DNA of 64,000 bases from Echinicola sp. 20G (GCF_015533855.1 NZ_AP024154.1:933001-997000), one strand, 5' to 3'; positions 9,361-18,819 are shown, numbered from the stretch's first letter. Notes: a model not told the origin generated them from the sequence alone. Program-made: numbers and translations.

Positions 9361-10945
9361 CAGCCTCTTGTTTTATAATTCCTTTGACTTCTTCACCTAT
9401 TACCACAGGTTTCTGCACATGGTACCATTGGTTGTTTTGGATAAAAATATGCTTACTTTCTTCTCCTTTTATATTCAAATAACTATTGGTATGAACCATC
9501 GGAAAATTATTGGTGATCAGTGCATTGCTGACATTTTGGAGTTCCAGCACAGGACGGTCAGGAAGTGGTTGACGGCTTTTTACATTGTCTACAAGGAGCC
9601 CCTCCACAGCTTCCAATTGAACAGATGGCCCTAATTCTGTTGAAATCTCCACATCATGCAGTTCCACATGTGTAGCCGTCTTAATGGATAAACCTTCCTT
9701 GGCATTCATGTTTATATTTGAAAAGCTTATCTGGTCGATTGGCATTTCAGGAATGCCCAATACCTTGCCGGCAACATTGACATTGGACCCAGTAACATTG
9801 GAGATATGAATGTTTCTGAAAGAAGGAGTTTCCTCTGTTACAGGACCTTCTTTGGTGTTTTTGTCGTAGAAAAGGTTCATTACAATGGCCTCCAGTTGGA
9901 TGTCTTTCATCACAATATTGTCTATCCTTATTTCTTCTACCACGCCTCCGCGACCTCTTGCTGCTTTAAGCCGGATCCCTCTGTCCGTTCCATCAAACAC
10001 ACAATTTGAAATGGTCACTTTACGGATACTACCTGATATTTCACTCCCTATGACCACTCCTCCATGACCACTCAGCATTGTACAATTGGTAATAGTCACA
10101 TTCTCAGTTGGTGTATCCCACTTACGGCCATCGAAATCCCTTCCGGACTTGATTGTAATACAATCATCTCCCACGCTGATATGACAATCTGAGATATGGA
10201 CATTTCTACAAGAAGTGGGATTGATCCCATCTGTGTTGGGAGATGGAGGGTTTTCAATGGTTACTCCAGTGATGGTCACATTATCACAAAATGCGGGATT
10301 AACTGTCCAAAAAGGAGAATTGACAATGGTCACTCCTTCAATGCGAACATTCTTGCATCTAAAAGGTTGGATCAGAGGAGGCCTGAAAAACTTTAGCCCC
10401 ATGGTTTTCTGATAATAATCAGCTGTCTTTAGCCCTTCATTGGCCTCAGTCCACATTTTCTGGTATTTGCTTTCCTTTAATGTTTTTTGATCTGCCTCGT
10501 GGATACGATACATTTCCATCCACCAATCTTTTCCTTGACCATCTATTTTTCCCCGACCAGTGATCGTAATGTTTTCTGCTTCATAGGCATAGATCAAGGG
10601 AGAAAAATTATTCATAACCGTTCCTTCCCATCGCATTTGCACAAAAGGCAAATAATGATCAAAATCAGTGGAAAACTTTAACACAGCCCCAGCATCCAGA
10701 TGTAGGGTGGTATTGCTTTTAAGATGTATGGCGCCCGTCAGGTAATCTCCTGCGGGGAAAAAAAGTGTGCCGCCACCAGCTTCTGCTGCCTTGTCAATGG
10801 CGCTTTGAATGGCTTGTGTGCAGAGTTGGCCTTTGTTATTTCCACCTACTTCCAAAATATTGATCCAGCCTGATTCAATCGCTGAAAATGCATGACCAAA
10901 TAATAGAAGGTTAAAGGCAAATAGTAACGTGATGTATTTTTTCAT
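9353..10945 (-). CDS. GH28 polygalacturonase-type glycoside hydrolase, secreted
   Basis: This 530-residue right-handed beta-helix enzyme has an N-terminal signal peptide (cleavage near residue 22, HAFSA). All four GH28 signatures are present: NTDG (237-240), GDDC (259-262), GHGG (293-296) and RGIRLK (322-327). The catalytic acids should be Asp239, Asp260 and Asp261, with His294 and Arg325/Lys327 helping substrate binding. The family hydrolyses galacturonic acid linkages in homogalacturonan or rhamnogalacturonan. The N-terminal part (PAGDYLTGAIHLKSNTTLHL) matches the bacterial exo-type subgroup often annotated as exo-polygalacturonase, but specificity is not proven. It ends 8 bp inside the GH43-like gene. 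Upstream is a 232-bp gap containing a potential leader hairpin. Confidence 0.92.
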   Translation of the reverse strand: MKKYITLLFAFNLLLFGHAFSAIESGWINILEVGGNNKGQLCTQAIQSAIDKAAEAGGGTLFFPAGDYLTGAIHLKSNTTLHLDAGAVLKFSTDFDHYLPFVQMRWEGTVMNNFSPLIYAYEAENITITGRGKIDGQGKDWWMEMYRIHEADQKTLKESKYQKMWTEANEGLKTADYYQKTMGLKFFRPPLIQPFRCKNVRIEGVTIVNSPFWTVNPAFCDNVTITGVTIENPPSPNTDGINPTSCRNVHISDCHISVGDDCITIKSGRDFDGRKWDTPTENVTITNCTMLSGHGGVVIGSEISGSIRKVTISNCVFDGTDRGIRLKAARGRGGVVEEIRIDNIVMKDIQLEAIVMNLFYDKNTKEGPVTEETPSFRNIHISNVTGSNVNVAGKVLGIPEMPIDQISFSNINMNAKEGLSIKTATHVELHDVEISTELGPSVQLEAVEGLLVDNVKSRQPLPDRPVLELQNVSNALITNNFPMVHTNSYLNIKGEESKHIFIQNNQWYHVQKPVVIGEEVKGIIKQEADE

Positions 10946-10962
10946 AGGTTATTTTGAATCAT

Positions 10963-11027
10963 GGAGGGAATTGGAAATGATCCTCTTCCGGAGTTTTGGG
11001 ATTATAAATCCGAAACAATTTCCCTCC
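10963..11027 (-). repeat. Inverted repeat in the leader of the GH28 gene
   Basis: The 232-bp gap between GH140 and GH28 holds an 8-bp inverted repeat, GGAGGGAA at 10963-10970 and TTCCCTCC at 11020-11027. Pairing can continue with one bulge toward the loop. On the minus strand the second arm ends 17 nt before the GH28 start codon, and no T-run follows it, so it does not look like an intrinsic terminator. A shorter arm pair (AAGCAAT/ATTGCTT) lies a little further upstream, around 11053-11088. A role in mRNA stability or translation control is possible but not shown. I see no clear promoter in the gap. Confidence 0.35.
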
Positions 11028-11177
11028 TTAGTTCTTCATAGTAATGAGCAAACGACTAAGCAATCTCTACTTAGCAGCACATTGCTTCGAACCATTATTT
11101 TTAACTCATAATCGTGGGTTCTAGTTAAAGAGTAGGCTTATAATTGCACTCTATCTTTAGACCAGTACGACTTATCA

Positions 11178-12605
11178 TTACTTGTAATTTAGCACCAAAA
11201 CCCAATCGTTTCCATCCTGCACCTTCCCGTCTGGTTTGAACTCCTGAACACCTTTGGCTTCCACCTCCCCAAGGTCAGACATCTTCCCACTGCGAGGGTT
11301 AAACCAACTTGCCTTTACTGTATTTCCTTGGATCACTTCCATATTCACGGCGATGGGTCTTCCAGTGTAAGTATAAATCAAGGCATAATCCTCTCCTCTT
11401 GTTGCAGCCAAATGATCATGCTTTTCCCCTTGATTGGCAATCAAGGACTGATCTGGTATTCGCTCCAAGTATGGAAATTGTAAAATCAGGTCTTTCAAAT
11501 AATGCATTTGCTTGGCTCCCGGGTCATTGATAGCTTCTGTCCATAACTTTTTATTCCCATAGGCACCTACTTCACCATCCTCTGGGCGGTGCATTTGCAT
11601 TACAGCACTATGTCCATAAGTATGCCCTGCCGCTCCAGAAAACACGGCCCAATATGCATACCTTCTCGCATCTTCAGCTTGCCAAAACCCTTCTTCTGGA
11701 TCATGAAGCCCCTCAGGAATTCCTTCATAGGATGGCTCTCCATCCACTGTTGGCATCTTACGCTCCAATTGGTAGTCCGCCTCAACATACTTCCAGTTGT
11801 CTTCCCCATAAGCTCTCTCAGTATCATCTTGGTCATATCGACGGTGCCCGGACTGGAACATATGAAAGTCCATCCATGGTGCCTGTGCAAACCAGTCGGA
11901 AGACTGCATTCTACCCCTTGGATGAAAGGTGATCAGATGGTTTTTATCATTTTTATCCAGAGTTTCACCAATGGCATTCCACACATCGGTATATTCATTT
12001 CCAAAAGTGTCCCCACCATTCAGCCAGATGACGTTGGGCCTGTCCTTGTAACGCAAGGTCAAGAATTTGGCATATTGCGCTGCTTCTTCCGCGCTTACTC
12101 CGCCATCTTTCACATTCGTCCCCCATACAGGAACCATGGCCATATAGATATCCCTTTTTTCTGCCTCTCTCACGACAAAATCAATATGGTCCCAAAAATC
12201 ATACGCTGTAGTGTCCGAGGGCTCACTTCCAGGTGTTGTCAAGGGTGTAGCCACATTTTGATGGACCAATGCACTGTCTCCATAGGCATTTACTGCACCA
12301 AGGGTATGTAAAGTCATCACCTGAATCACATTAAACCCCTTTGCTTTTCGGTCATCCAAATATTGTAGCGCTTCCTCGCGTTTCAACTTATTGAACAGTA
12401 GCCATCCCGTATCGCCCAACCAAAAAAAAGGCTCGCCACTCGTGGTGACAAAATAACGGTCATTATCTGACACTTTTAAAAAGGGAAGGCCTTTGGGACC
12501 TTCAGCTGGTTTTGCAGCCGTGGTTTGCTCTTCTTTTTGTCCCTGGCAGGCCATCAAAAGGCCCAATAAAAGGGTTGTAATGCTGAGTGTTATGTTGCGT
12601 TTCAT
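11178..12605 (-). CDS. GH140-like apiosidase (DUF4038) lipoprotein
   Basis: This is a 475-residue lipoprotein (lipobox LLMAC, Cys20) with the DUF4038/apiosidase-like TIM barrel at about 45-375, starting with the typical FFWLGDTGWLLF segment (60-71). In this family the catalytic pair is an Asp after a GGD motif and a Glu in a GEP motif. Here those are Asp199 (WLNGGDTFG) and Glu290 (VDGEPSYEG). The C-terminal 90 residues form a putative collagen-binding-type beta-sandwich (PF12904-like), with WFNPRSG near residue 430. Characterised GH140 removes apiose side chains from rhamnogalacturonan II. Finding it beside GH28, GH78 and GH43-like genes supports a complex-pectin target. It starts with ATG at 12605, 71 bp after the large beta-helix gene; GTTAATTGTT (plus-strand reading) lies 2 bp before the start. 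Confidence 0.85.
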   Translation of the reverse strand: MKRNITLSITTLLLGLLMACQGQKEEQTTAAKPAEGPKGLPFLKVSDNDRYFVTTSGEPFFWLGDTGWLLFNKLKREEALQYLDDRKAKGFNVIQVMTLHTLGAVNAYGDSALVHQNVATPLTTPGSEPSDTTAYDFWDHIDFVVREAEKRDIYMAMVPVWGTNVKDGGVSAEEAAQYAKFLTLRYKDRPNVIWLNGGDTFGNEYTDVWNAIGETLDKNDKNHLITFHPRGRMQSSDWFAQAPWMDFHMFQSGHRRYDQDDTERAYGEDNWKYVEADYQLERKMPTVDGEPSYEGIPEGLHDPEEGFWQAEDARRYAYWAVFSGAAGHTYGHSAVMQMHRPEDGEVGAYGNKKLWTEAINDPGAKQMHYLKDLILQFPYLERIPDQSLIANQGEKHDHLAATRGEDYALIYTYTGRPIAVNMEVIQGNTVKASWFNPRSGKMSDLGEVEAKGVQEFKPDGKVQDGNDWVLVLNYK

Positions 12606-12676
12606 AGTTAATTGTTGCTTATTTTGTTACGGGGTAACTTAAATTCTAAAGGGAATAAACCAAATCCAGTTATTTG

Positions 12677-15600
12677 TCACCTTTTAACCCAAATCACCCA
12701 CTCCCCTTCACTAGGCATTTGAATTGTTTGCCGCTGTCCGGTTTTTACTTTTTCGGTATGTATAATTGATCCGGTGCGGGGTTGAATGATCAAAGCTTCA
12801 ACTTTTCCTTTTAGCTTGGATAAGTCAATTTCTACATTGTCGGTTTTACTATAGATCAGTATTTCTCCATCATCATTGGCCATAATTTTTTGAATGGCAC
12901 TTGCTGACAAAGGCTTCATAGTCCCAAGACTTTCTTTCCAGTCTATATGTTGGACTGTGGGCAAATTAGGCAAGGAGCCTCCGGCAAAAAGCACAACCCA
13001 TCCCATCCTGCTTCCAGCAGGTGTGGAGTAAATTACCGCCTTTTCAGGAAATTGTTTCCGGTACCTCATAACGCCCTCATAAACGGCTTCAGGAGTCTCT
13101 TTGCCTTGTTCCATTTTTCGTGCATGCTGTCTGGGAGCCATGTGCTTGCCTCCTAAAGGCGTATAATCTCCGTCCTCTGCGGGATGCCAATAACGGATAT
13201 CAATCACCTCCACCAATTTACTTCTGATGGGGTCAGCCAAAATTGAATCCTGAACATCCTTGGTTGCACTCAAAGCAATCAATGCATCTTTTCCGGTAGT
13301 TTTTTCCCACTCTGCAACCACATCCAGCCAAAACTCCATAAAGTGTAGAGGCCCTGTATATTCTGCACTGGTAAACTGCAAGACATTGCTGTTGTCCGCA
13401 AAATTATTCAGACATTGCCAGATGAATTTTCTATGGAGCTCCCTTCTACTTTCATGGCTAATGTCATAAAACTGTTCATCCAGAAAAATCCGCTTGTCCC
13501 CTGCATAGGGAGGTGGTTCGGGAAAACCTGTTTGGTTGATATTATTGGCAGGGCGCCAAGGAGAATCTGCCCAGTGAGCTCCTGCTTCGAGAATATTGTG
13601 TTGAAAATAGTTTTGGTGCAGTAGCAGAATGCCTTCTTGCTCTGCCAAATCTGCAAACTCAGCCAACCTGCTCCAATAAAAATAACTGTACTTCGTCAAA
13701 TCATACTTACTTAGCCGGTCCCAAGCTTCTCCCTTTCCACTTCTGGCGAAAGGCTGTTCATAAAAAGGAGGCCAAACGTCAGGGTCTATCCTTCGTACCC
13801 GCTCGTGATCATCCCTCCTTCGGTCGTACCAAAGGCCATAATTGTGATCTAAAGCCACCGCTCCACTTTCTTTCATTGACTGCACCACCTCAGGGATCAA
13901 ATCCGTATATCCTTTTCCATACCTGCCAGGCACAAATCGGGTCACATGTATTTGGGAAGAGGCAATGTCTCTAGGCCGCAAACTCCCCCTCCACCATTGT
14001 ACATTTTGGGCTTTTCCTGTAATAAGCTTTCCATCCCAAGTCAAAAGTCCATTGTCTATCTTTACCCTTGGAGCAAGTTGCTTTTCTAGATTAACGGGTT
14101 CAATATCCAGTGATTCGTACCGATTAGCCCCATCCGTAATCAAGGAGATAGGGTTTCGTTCAGAAGCTTGACTGATCCATTGCTCCATGGTAAGCAAGTC
14201 TTCTCTGGCCAATACTGTTAATTCTCTCGCTTGCTCCAAAGTTGGGCTGGTACTTGGTTCTGTCCCCAAAGGCAAAAGCTGTGGATCCATAGGCAATTCA
14301 CCCAAGCGGTCTTTCAATTGCGCATAAAATAAACTTCTCGGATTGACGTGGTTATTGGTCTCGACCCAGTGCCCATCCCCTTCAAATTGTGCCCAAGCGC
14401 CAAATGCCCAATTTTGGGCAGTAGGAGGGCTGTAATTTTTGATCAGTGATGCATCGCACTGCCAGAGCACGCTGTTGGCGGCAGTCCATCCAGCACCTTG
14501 GCCAGCTTGCATCCTGTTGCTCAGCGCAATCGCCTCTCCATCTATTCTCACAATGTCAAAAAGTACTCCAGAAGCCCACCCTTGCTGCGCTCCGCTAAAG
14601 CTAAATGGCAAGTATGCCTTGCATTGGACAAAAGCATTGGGACCCGCTACAGCTAATCCAGTACTGAAGTCATGATAACCATACTCCGAATAACAACGCT
14701 GAAAAAGCGTCTGTTGCCCTTCTGTAAAAAAGGTGTTACGGCGTGCTCCTGCTACCTCAGAAACAGGGTCAAATGATTGGCAATCTTCTACCGTTACCCT
14801 TCTACCAGTTTTATATATTGCTACAGCAGAGCCAGCAAAATGACGAAAATTGACCTGTCTAACCCAAGCATCTTGAATACTCTCCAAGGAAATCGCAGAC
14901 CAACGGTGATCCTCGTCCTTTGTATTTACTTCGTCAAAAGTGGATTGCAAGGTCAAATTTTCTATCCCCACATTTTCAATTCGCCCAGGCCACTGATAGG
15001 TTACCAAATATCCCCCTCCGTACTTTTGGTCCAGGCTATTGGTGATTGGAACATCTAATCTCAATTTACCATCCGCGCTGTTTTCCACTATTCTGTCCCA
15101 ATACAGGTTGTGCCCTCCGGGCCTCCATCCGATCCAACCTGTTTCGCCACCAAATTCATTCATCTTCAATTCGTCGATCCATTCCAGGGTAGATGGCCTG
15201 ACCACCATAACAGCACTCCCTGACTGGACATTCCCCTCCACCGCCATTTCAGATGCATTTATGGGCACATAGGAATTCTTTATTTTCAAGGTATCTCCAA
15301 AAATCCTGTCATCTTTGCCCAAAAGTCGAATAAGGGTTTCCCTGGTCTTGCCGGTCCCCAACAACACAGTCCCATTCTCACCTGTACCGCTTCCCCTTAA
15401 GATCACTCCAGATTGGTTGATCTGTAGTTGTCCAGCTACTTCAAAAAGCCCTTCTTCCAATAAAACAGCCCCTCTAAAGCCATTTTCATCAATCGGCAAC
15501 TGGCCCACATAGTCCAAAGCAGATTGAATCTTTTGAGTAAAATCACCTTTTCCGGGGGAAATGACCATTTTTACAGGAACTAAAGGAATCTCCTTTTCAC

Positions 15601-15817
15601 TGGCTTTGTAACCACAATAAGAAAAGTCAGGAATCCGATCACCATTTTCAGCTATTTCATAATGAAGCTTTCCGTCTTTATAATTAATTGGGTTTTCATC
15701 CTGCCGGCCAAACACCACCTGACTCCAAAAAATCAATAAGGTGAATACAACAAAATTCGGGAAAACAAACTTCCCCGAACTTTGAAAATTAAACCCCATA
15801 TAACTATGTATTAACAT
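12677..15817 (-). CDS. Very large secreted beta-helix protein, DUF6298-like, unknown function
   Basis: The 1046-residue product has an N-terminal signal (hydrophobic 22-36, ending VVFG). An alternative ATG at 15799 removes six residues and keeps the signal. Residues about 80-480 resemble pectate-lyase-superfamily parallel beta-helices: LRGSGTGENGTVLLGTG, then short repeating turns such as VTVEDCQSFDPVSEVAGARRN (ends trimmed). The C-terminal half (about 590-1046) is a distinct domain rich in Trp, Tyr and His, ending in a small beta-sandwich, and resembles the uncharacterised DUF6298 family. I do not recognise a proven catalytic motif. It starts 11 bp after DUF3826 and ends 71 bp before GH140, in the same direction. 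A pectin-active lyase or hydrolase is plausible from fold and context only. Confidence 0.72.
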   Translation of the reverse strand: MLIHSYMGFNFQSSGKFVFPNFVVFTLLIFWSQVVFGRQDENPINYKDGKLHYEIAENGDRIPDFSYCGYKASEKEIPLVPVKMVISPGKGDFTQKIQSALDYVGQLPIDENGFRGAVLLEEGLFEVAGQLQINQSGVILRGSGTGENGTVLLGTGKTRETLIRLLGKDDRIFGDTLKIKNSYVPINASEMAVEGNVQSGSAVMVVRPSTLEWIDELKMNEFGGETGWIGWRPGGHNLYWDRIVENSADGKLRLDVPITNSLDQKYGGGYLVTYQWPGRIENVGIENLTLQSTFDEVNTKDEDHRWSAISLESIQDAWVRQVNFRHFAGSAVAIYKTGRRVTVEDCQSFDPVSEVAGARRNTFFTEGQQTLFQRCYSEYGYHDFSTGLAVAGPNAFVQCKAYLPFSFSGAQQGWASGVLFDIVRIDGEAIALSNRMQAGQGAGWTAANSVLWQCDASLIKNYSPPTAQNWAFGAWAQFEGDGHWVETNNHVNPRSLFYAQLKDRLGELPMDPQLLPLGTEPSTSPTLEQARELTVLAREDLLTMEQWISQASERNPISLITDGANRYESLDIEPVNLEKQLAPRVKIDNGLLTWDGKLITGKAQNVQWWRGSLRPRDIASSQIHVTRFVPGRYGKGYTDLIPEVVQSMKESGAVALDHNYGLWYDRRRDDHERVRRIDPDVWPPFYEQPFARSGKGEAWDRLSKYDLTKYSYFYWSRLAEFADLAEQEGILLLHQNYFQHNILEAGAHWADSPWRPANNINQTGFPEPPPYAGDKRIFLDEQFYDISHESRRELHRKFIWQCLNNFADNSNVLQFTSAEYTGPLHFMEFWLDVVAEWEKTTGKDALIALSATKDVQDSILADPIRSKLVEVIDIRYWHPAEDGDYTPLGGKHMAPRQHARKMEQGKETPEAVYEGVMRYRKQFPEKAVIYSTPAGSRMGWVVLFAGGSLPNLPTVQHIDWKESLGTMKPLSASAIQKIMANDDGEILIYSKTDNVEIDLSKLKGKVEALIIQPRTGSIIHTEKVKTGQRQTIQMPSEGEWVIWVKR

Positions 15818-15828
15818 ATTTCTTTCCT

Positions 15829-16488
15829 TTACTGATTGCTTGCTGCCTTTTTCCGTTCAAACATTTCTTTTTCTGCTTGCTTCAAGTCAACTCCCAAATC
15901 CGAAAGGTAATTATTGATCCTTCCTTTATACTTTCCGAACCAAGCATGTTTTGCATGGGAGGAACCTGCATCCATCGCATGTTCTCTGGCCTCTGCTAGC
16001 CAATCCCATATTTTGTCCTGCTGCTCTGTGGTCAAGTTGGGCACCATTTCTTGATAAACCTTAAAAGTATTAGGTGCCACATTATAGGTCATTCCATTTT
16101 TTACCGCCTCTACCTGTTCATCCGTCAATTCAGAGGACAATTGGGCAAGGTATTTTTTGTGCAGCTTATCCATGGATTTACTGGCTTTTTTCTCCGCTTT
16201 CTGAATTTGCTTTTGCTGTTTTTCTCCCTCAAGATTTTCTTTGGCGGCCTCGATCTTTTTATCACGCTCATCATGAATCAGGCTGAGGTTCCTGTATTGC
16301 GCTGCAATATAGCCAGTCACTTTATCCGCTTTCTCTGGGCTTTGAATGCCCATATTATCCACGATCTTTCGCGCCCGCTCATTGGTTACTTTGACGTATT
16401 CAGAATCAAAGTTTTGGGCATGGGTAAAACTGATGATGCCTACCATGATCAATGTGGTTACAAATAGGGATTTTATGTTATTTTTCAT
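15829..16488 (-). CDS. DUF3826 secreted protein
   Basis: This 219-residue protein has a signal peptide ending near residue 24 (FTHAQ). The mature part is almost all helical and very charged: a Lys/Glu/Gln-rich stretch at about 70-105 looks like a coiled coil, and a C-terminal region carries WFGKYKGRINNYLSDLG. This pattern matches DUF3826, a family that recurs in pectin loci of Bacteroidota and has no established function that I know of. The longer reading from GTG at 16530 would put 14 polar residues before the signal, so the ATG at 16488 is preferred. It lies 99 bp after the first PL1 gene and 11 bp before the beta-helix gene. It may be a periplasmic binding or assembly factor; that is a guess. 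Confidence 0.78.
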   Translation of the reverse strand: MKNNIKSLFVTTLIMVGIISFTHAQNFDSEYVKVTNERARKIVDNMGIQSPEKADKVTGYIAAQYRNLSLIHDERDKKIEAAKENLEGEKQQKQIQKAEKKASKSMDKLHKKYLAQLSSELTDEQVEAVKNGMTYNVAPNTFKVYQEMVPNLTTEQQDKIWDWLAEAREHAMDAGSSHAKHAWFGKYKGRINNYLSDLGVDLKQAEKEMFERKKAASNQ

Positions 16489-16587
16489 TGTTGCTCTTTT
16501 TTTAATTTCGATTTTCCCATTATTATTCACGAGGGAATACTCAATTCAACTCCTAAATTAAGAATGACATCTGCTGAGTAAAACTCG

Positions 16588-18309
16588 CTATTGCTGCAAT
16601 AATCCGCCTTCCCTTTTGGCCAACTCCAGCAAAGTATCCTTATTATTTTCCCATTTCGTCCAATCTACTTTATTGCTTGGGTCAATTCCGTTGAGGTACT
16701 TTTCCAAATTGGTATATCCATCCCCATTGAGGTCTCTATTGGCGTCCGAAGGATCATTGGGGTCTAATCCATACTTTATTTCCCATGCATCCGGAATTCC
16801 GTCACCATCACTCTCTTGGTAGGCTTTTCCTTGGTATTCAGGATAGCCTCCTACCTGATCAGGGTGCATGATAATTCCTTTTTTGTAAGAATCTGCCGGA
16901 AGTCTTCGGTGGATAAACTCTTGGCCAATTTCCACCTCCAAACCTTCTTTCGCATTGATTTCTCCAGTTCTTACCTGCTGGACTATCCTCTGATCCACAG
17001 CGTCTCTCTTAGGCAAAACAGCTCCTGCATTTTCCAGCACGAAATCATAAGCTTCCTTGGCTGACATGATACTTAGTGGAGCCATCTCAAAGGGTTTGGT
17101 TTGACGCATATAGGCAAAGTGTACCTCACGCTCTTCCTGGCTTAGGTCCCCAGGCTGTACGCCTCCGTTCCAGTTGTCTGCAGATACAGTAGGGTTTCCC
17201 TCTACAAAATTGCCTTCAACATAGGCCCGCCCAAAAGTCTTCGGATCCAAATAGCCAGATTCCGGCTTGATAATCCTGTAACTGATCGGCTCTCCTTCTG
17301 GGGTAATCGGCCCTGGCTTGTAATAATTGTTGATGATGTTAAAAAGGGAACGATAATCTCCCCCATCCACTGAGCGGTTCCACCAATTGAAGAGCACATT
17401 GTTCACAAAAGTGAAATCCCCGTACATTCCCACTGAGGGGTTTCTGGAAATATTATTGGCCCAAAGATTTCTGATGAAAGTACTGTTCAAACCTCCTATT
17501 GTACTCCCAAAAGCATGGTTATAGGTGTCCAAGCCTTCAGAGGAAATGGTATTTTGAATGGTAATGTTGGTCGTCGGTAATTTCTCTCTTTTGGAGTTTT
17601 CATTGGCTGTAAACATATTTCGGTACATGGAAATATTTTCATCCAAACCCCAACTCACGGAACAATGATCAATGATTACATTGCCCATAGGATCACCGCT
17701 TAAGGCATCATCTCTTCTGGTTACATCTGTGGCTCCTCTTCGGAAGCGCATGTGACGGATGATAACATCATGGGTATCCACCGCAAAAGTCTCTCCAGCC
17801 ACACAAACCCCATCTCCAGGTGCTGTCTGTCCTGCGATGGTCACATAGGGAGCCCTGACACTGATTGGTTTTTCCAATTGGATGATTCCAGCTACATTAA
17901 ACACAATGGTTCTCGCTCCTCCTGCTTCACAGGCTTCCCGGAGCGTACCGGGTCCACTGTCCGCAAGGCTGGTCACCACATACACTTTTCCTCCTCTACC
18001 TCCAGGAGTATAAGCCCCTCCCCCTTCTGCACCAGGAAAAGCAGGGATATCTGCTTTCATAAAATCTTTGGGATAAGAAGCCCAGCGCAAATAGGGTCTA
18101 CCTTGGCTCGCTTCCTTTTGGATGGTTGGGTAAATATCTTTCCAAACTGCCTCTAACCTGGCTTCTTCCAAAGCCATGATTGAGTCTGTTTTGGCCTGCA
18201 TAGCAGGGGGTATTTCAGGATATTGGGCAAAGGCTTGGAGACTTAAAAAGACGGTAAGTATTCCAAGTCCCAACCGCTTTTGCCACAGTGACTTCTTGTT
18301 CGAAAACAT
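16588..18309 (-). CDS. PL1-family pectate lyase (first of three)
   Basis: This is a 573-residue secreted lyase (signal to about Ala28, QAFAQ) that should cleave polygalacturonate by beta-elimination with calcium. Residues 29-85 form a helical N-terminal segment shared by all three copies here. The beta-helix domain follows (about 88-480) with VTIAGQTAPGDG (156-167), IIRHMRFRRG (183-192), IDHCSVSWGLDE (213-224, likely calcium Asp214) and the probable catalytic Arg289 in SRNPSVG. The C-terminus (about 505-555) carries two Asp-rich loops, DSDGDGIPDAWE and DLNGDGYTNLEKY, typical of calcium-binding thrombospondin-3 or EF-hand-like repeats. It is preceded by a 510-bp gap and followed by DUF3826, so it may head the downstream enzyme operon. 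Confidence 0.92.
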   Translation of the reverse strand: MFSNKKSLWQKRLGLGILTVFLSLQAFAQYPEIPPAMQAKTDSIMALEEARLEAVWKDIYPTIQKEASQGRPYLRWASYPKDFMKADIPAFPGAEGGGAYTPGGRGGKVYVVTSLADSGPGTLREACEAGGARTIVFNVAGIIQLEKPISVRAPYVTIAGQTAPGDGVCVAGETFAVDTHDVIIRHMRFRRGATDVTRRDDALSGDPMGNVIIDHCSVSWGLDENISMYRNMFTANENSKREKLPTTNITIQNTISSEGLDTYNHAFGSTIGGLNSTFIRNLWANNISRNPSVGMYGDFTFVNNVLFNWWNRSVDGGDYRSLFNIINNYYKPGPITPEGEPISYRIIKPESGYLDPKTFGRAYVEGNFVEGNPTVSADNWNGGVQPGDLSQEEREVHFAYMRQTKPFEMAPLSIMSAKEAYDFVLENAGAVLPKRDAVDQRIVQQVRTGEINAKEGLEVEIGQEFIHRRLPADSYKKGIIMHPDQVGGYPEYQGKAYQESDGDGIPDAWEIKYGLDPNDPSDANRDLNGDGYTNLEKYLNGIDPSNKVDWTKWENNKDTLLELAKREGGLLQQ

Positions 18310-18749
18310 GGTCAGTTAATTTAGGTTCTATGGAGCTGTAAAATTATTCCAGCCTTCATTGTTAATTTCTAAAGCCTTAAAGTAAGTCCTCAGGCTGATT
18401 GCGCATATAGCCTGGGACTCACCTTAAATTGCTTATGTAAAGTTAGTTACTAAAGGTAGAGAACCTTCCTGAACTATCCTGCTGAAAGTCCTTTTAGCAG
18501 GTCGAATAGGGATTTCAGTCTTCCGAAGTGGGATATGTTTTGGTTGGAGAAAATATAAATCCAGAGGAATGGGTAGGAGTTGCTTTTCAAAAAAATCCTG
18601 TGATCCCTCTCATCATTAAAAAGTAAGCCAAGGATATTTTTCTTATTGATTTTTTGAACCGTATGCGCCGTTCAATCCCAAAAGTGTCAGCCTTCGATGG
18701 GATCGAAATTTACCCAATTTCTCTTTTGAAGCCCTAGAGTAAGTTAAAT
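18310..18749 (-). other. Long non-coding gap upstream of the first PL1 gene
   Basis: This 440-bp stretch holds no credible gene on either strand. It probably contains the promoter and leader of the PL1 operon, although I find no match to the TAnnTTTG -7 box on the minus strand. Small hairpins are visible: CCTGCT/AGCAGG at 18478-18501, CAGGCT/AGCCTG near 18392-18415, and TTCGAT/ATCGAA at 18693-18707 with a 3-nt loop. None is followed by a T-run. The two SusCD operons are driven by ECF sigma genes, so an ECF-type promoter that I cannot recognise may lie here. Confidence 0.4.
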
Positions 18750-18750
18750 A

Positions 18751-18806
18751 GAAAAGGCTTCGACAAGCTCATCTTCCCAATCGGGAAAATCAACTCTTCG
18801 AAGCCT
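18751..18806 (-). terminator. Intrinsic terminator after the second PL1 gene
   Basis: Just past the stop of the PL1 gene ending at 18820 lies a perfect 9-bp inverted repeat, AGGCTTCGA (18755-18763) and TCGAAGCCT (18798-18806). It encloses a second small hairpin, TTCCC/GGGAA (18774-18787). Read on the minus strand the outer stem is followed directly by TTTTCTATTT. This fits a rho-independent terminator that separates the second PL1 gene from the first. The loop carries CTTCGACAAGCTC, a string I recall from intergenic repeats in this phylum. Confidence 0.75.
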
Positions 18807-18819
18807 CTTCTAAAGTATT

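Noticed and set aside
11589..12311. 240-codon open frame on the plus strand
   Set aside because: It lies wholly inside the GH140-like gene on the opposite strand, and its translation has no domain, signal or family look. It is a shadow frame.
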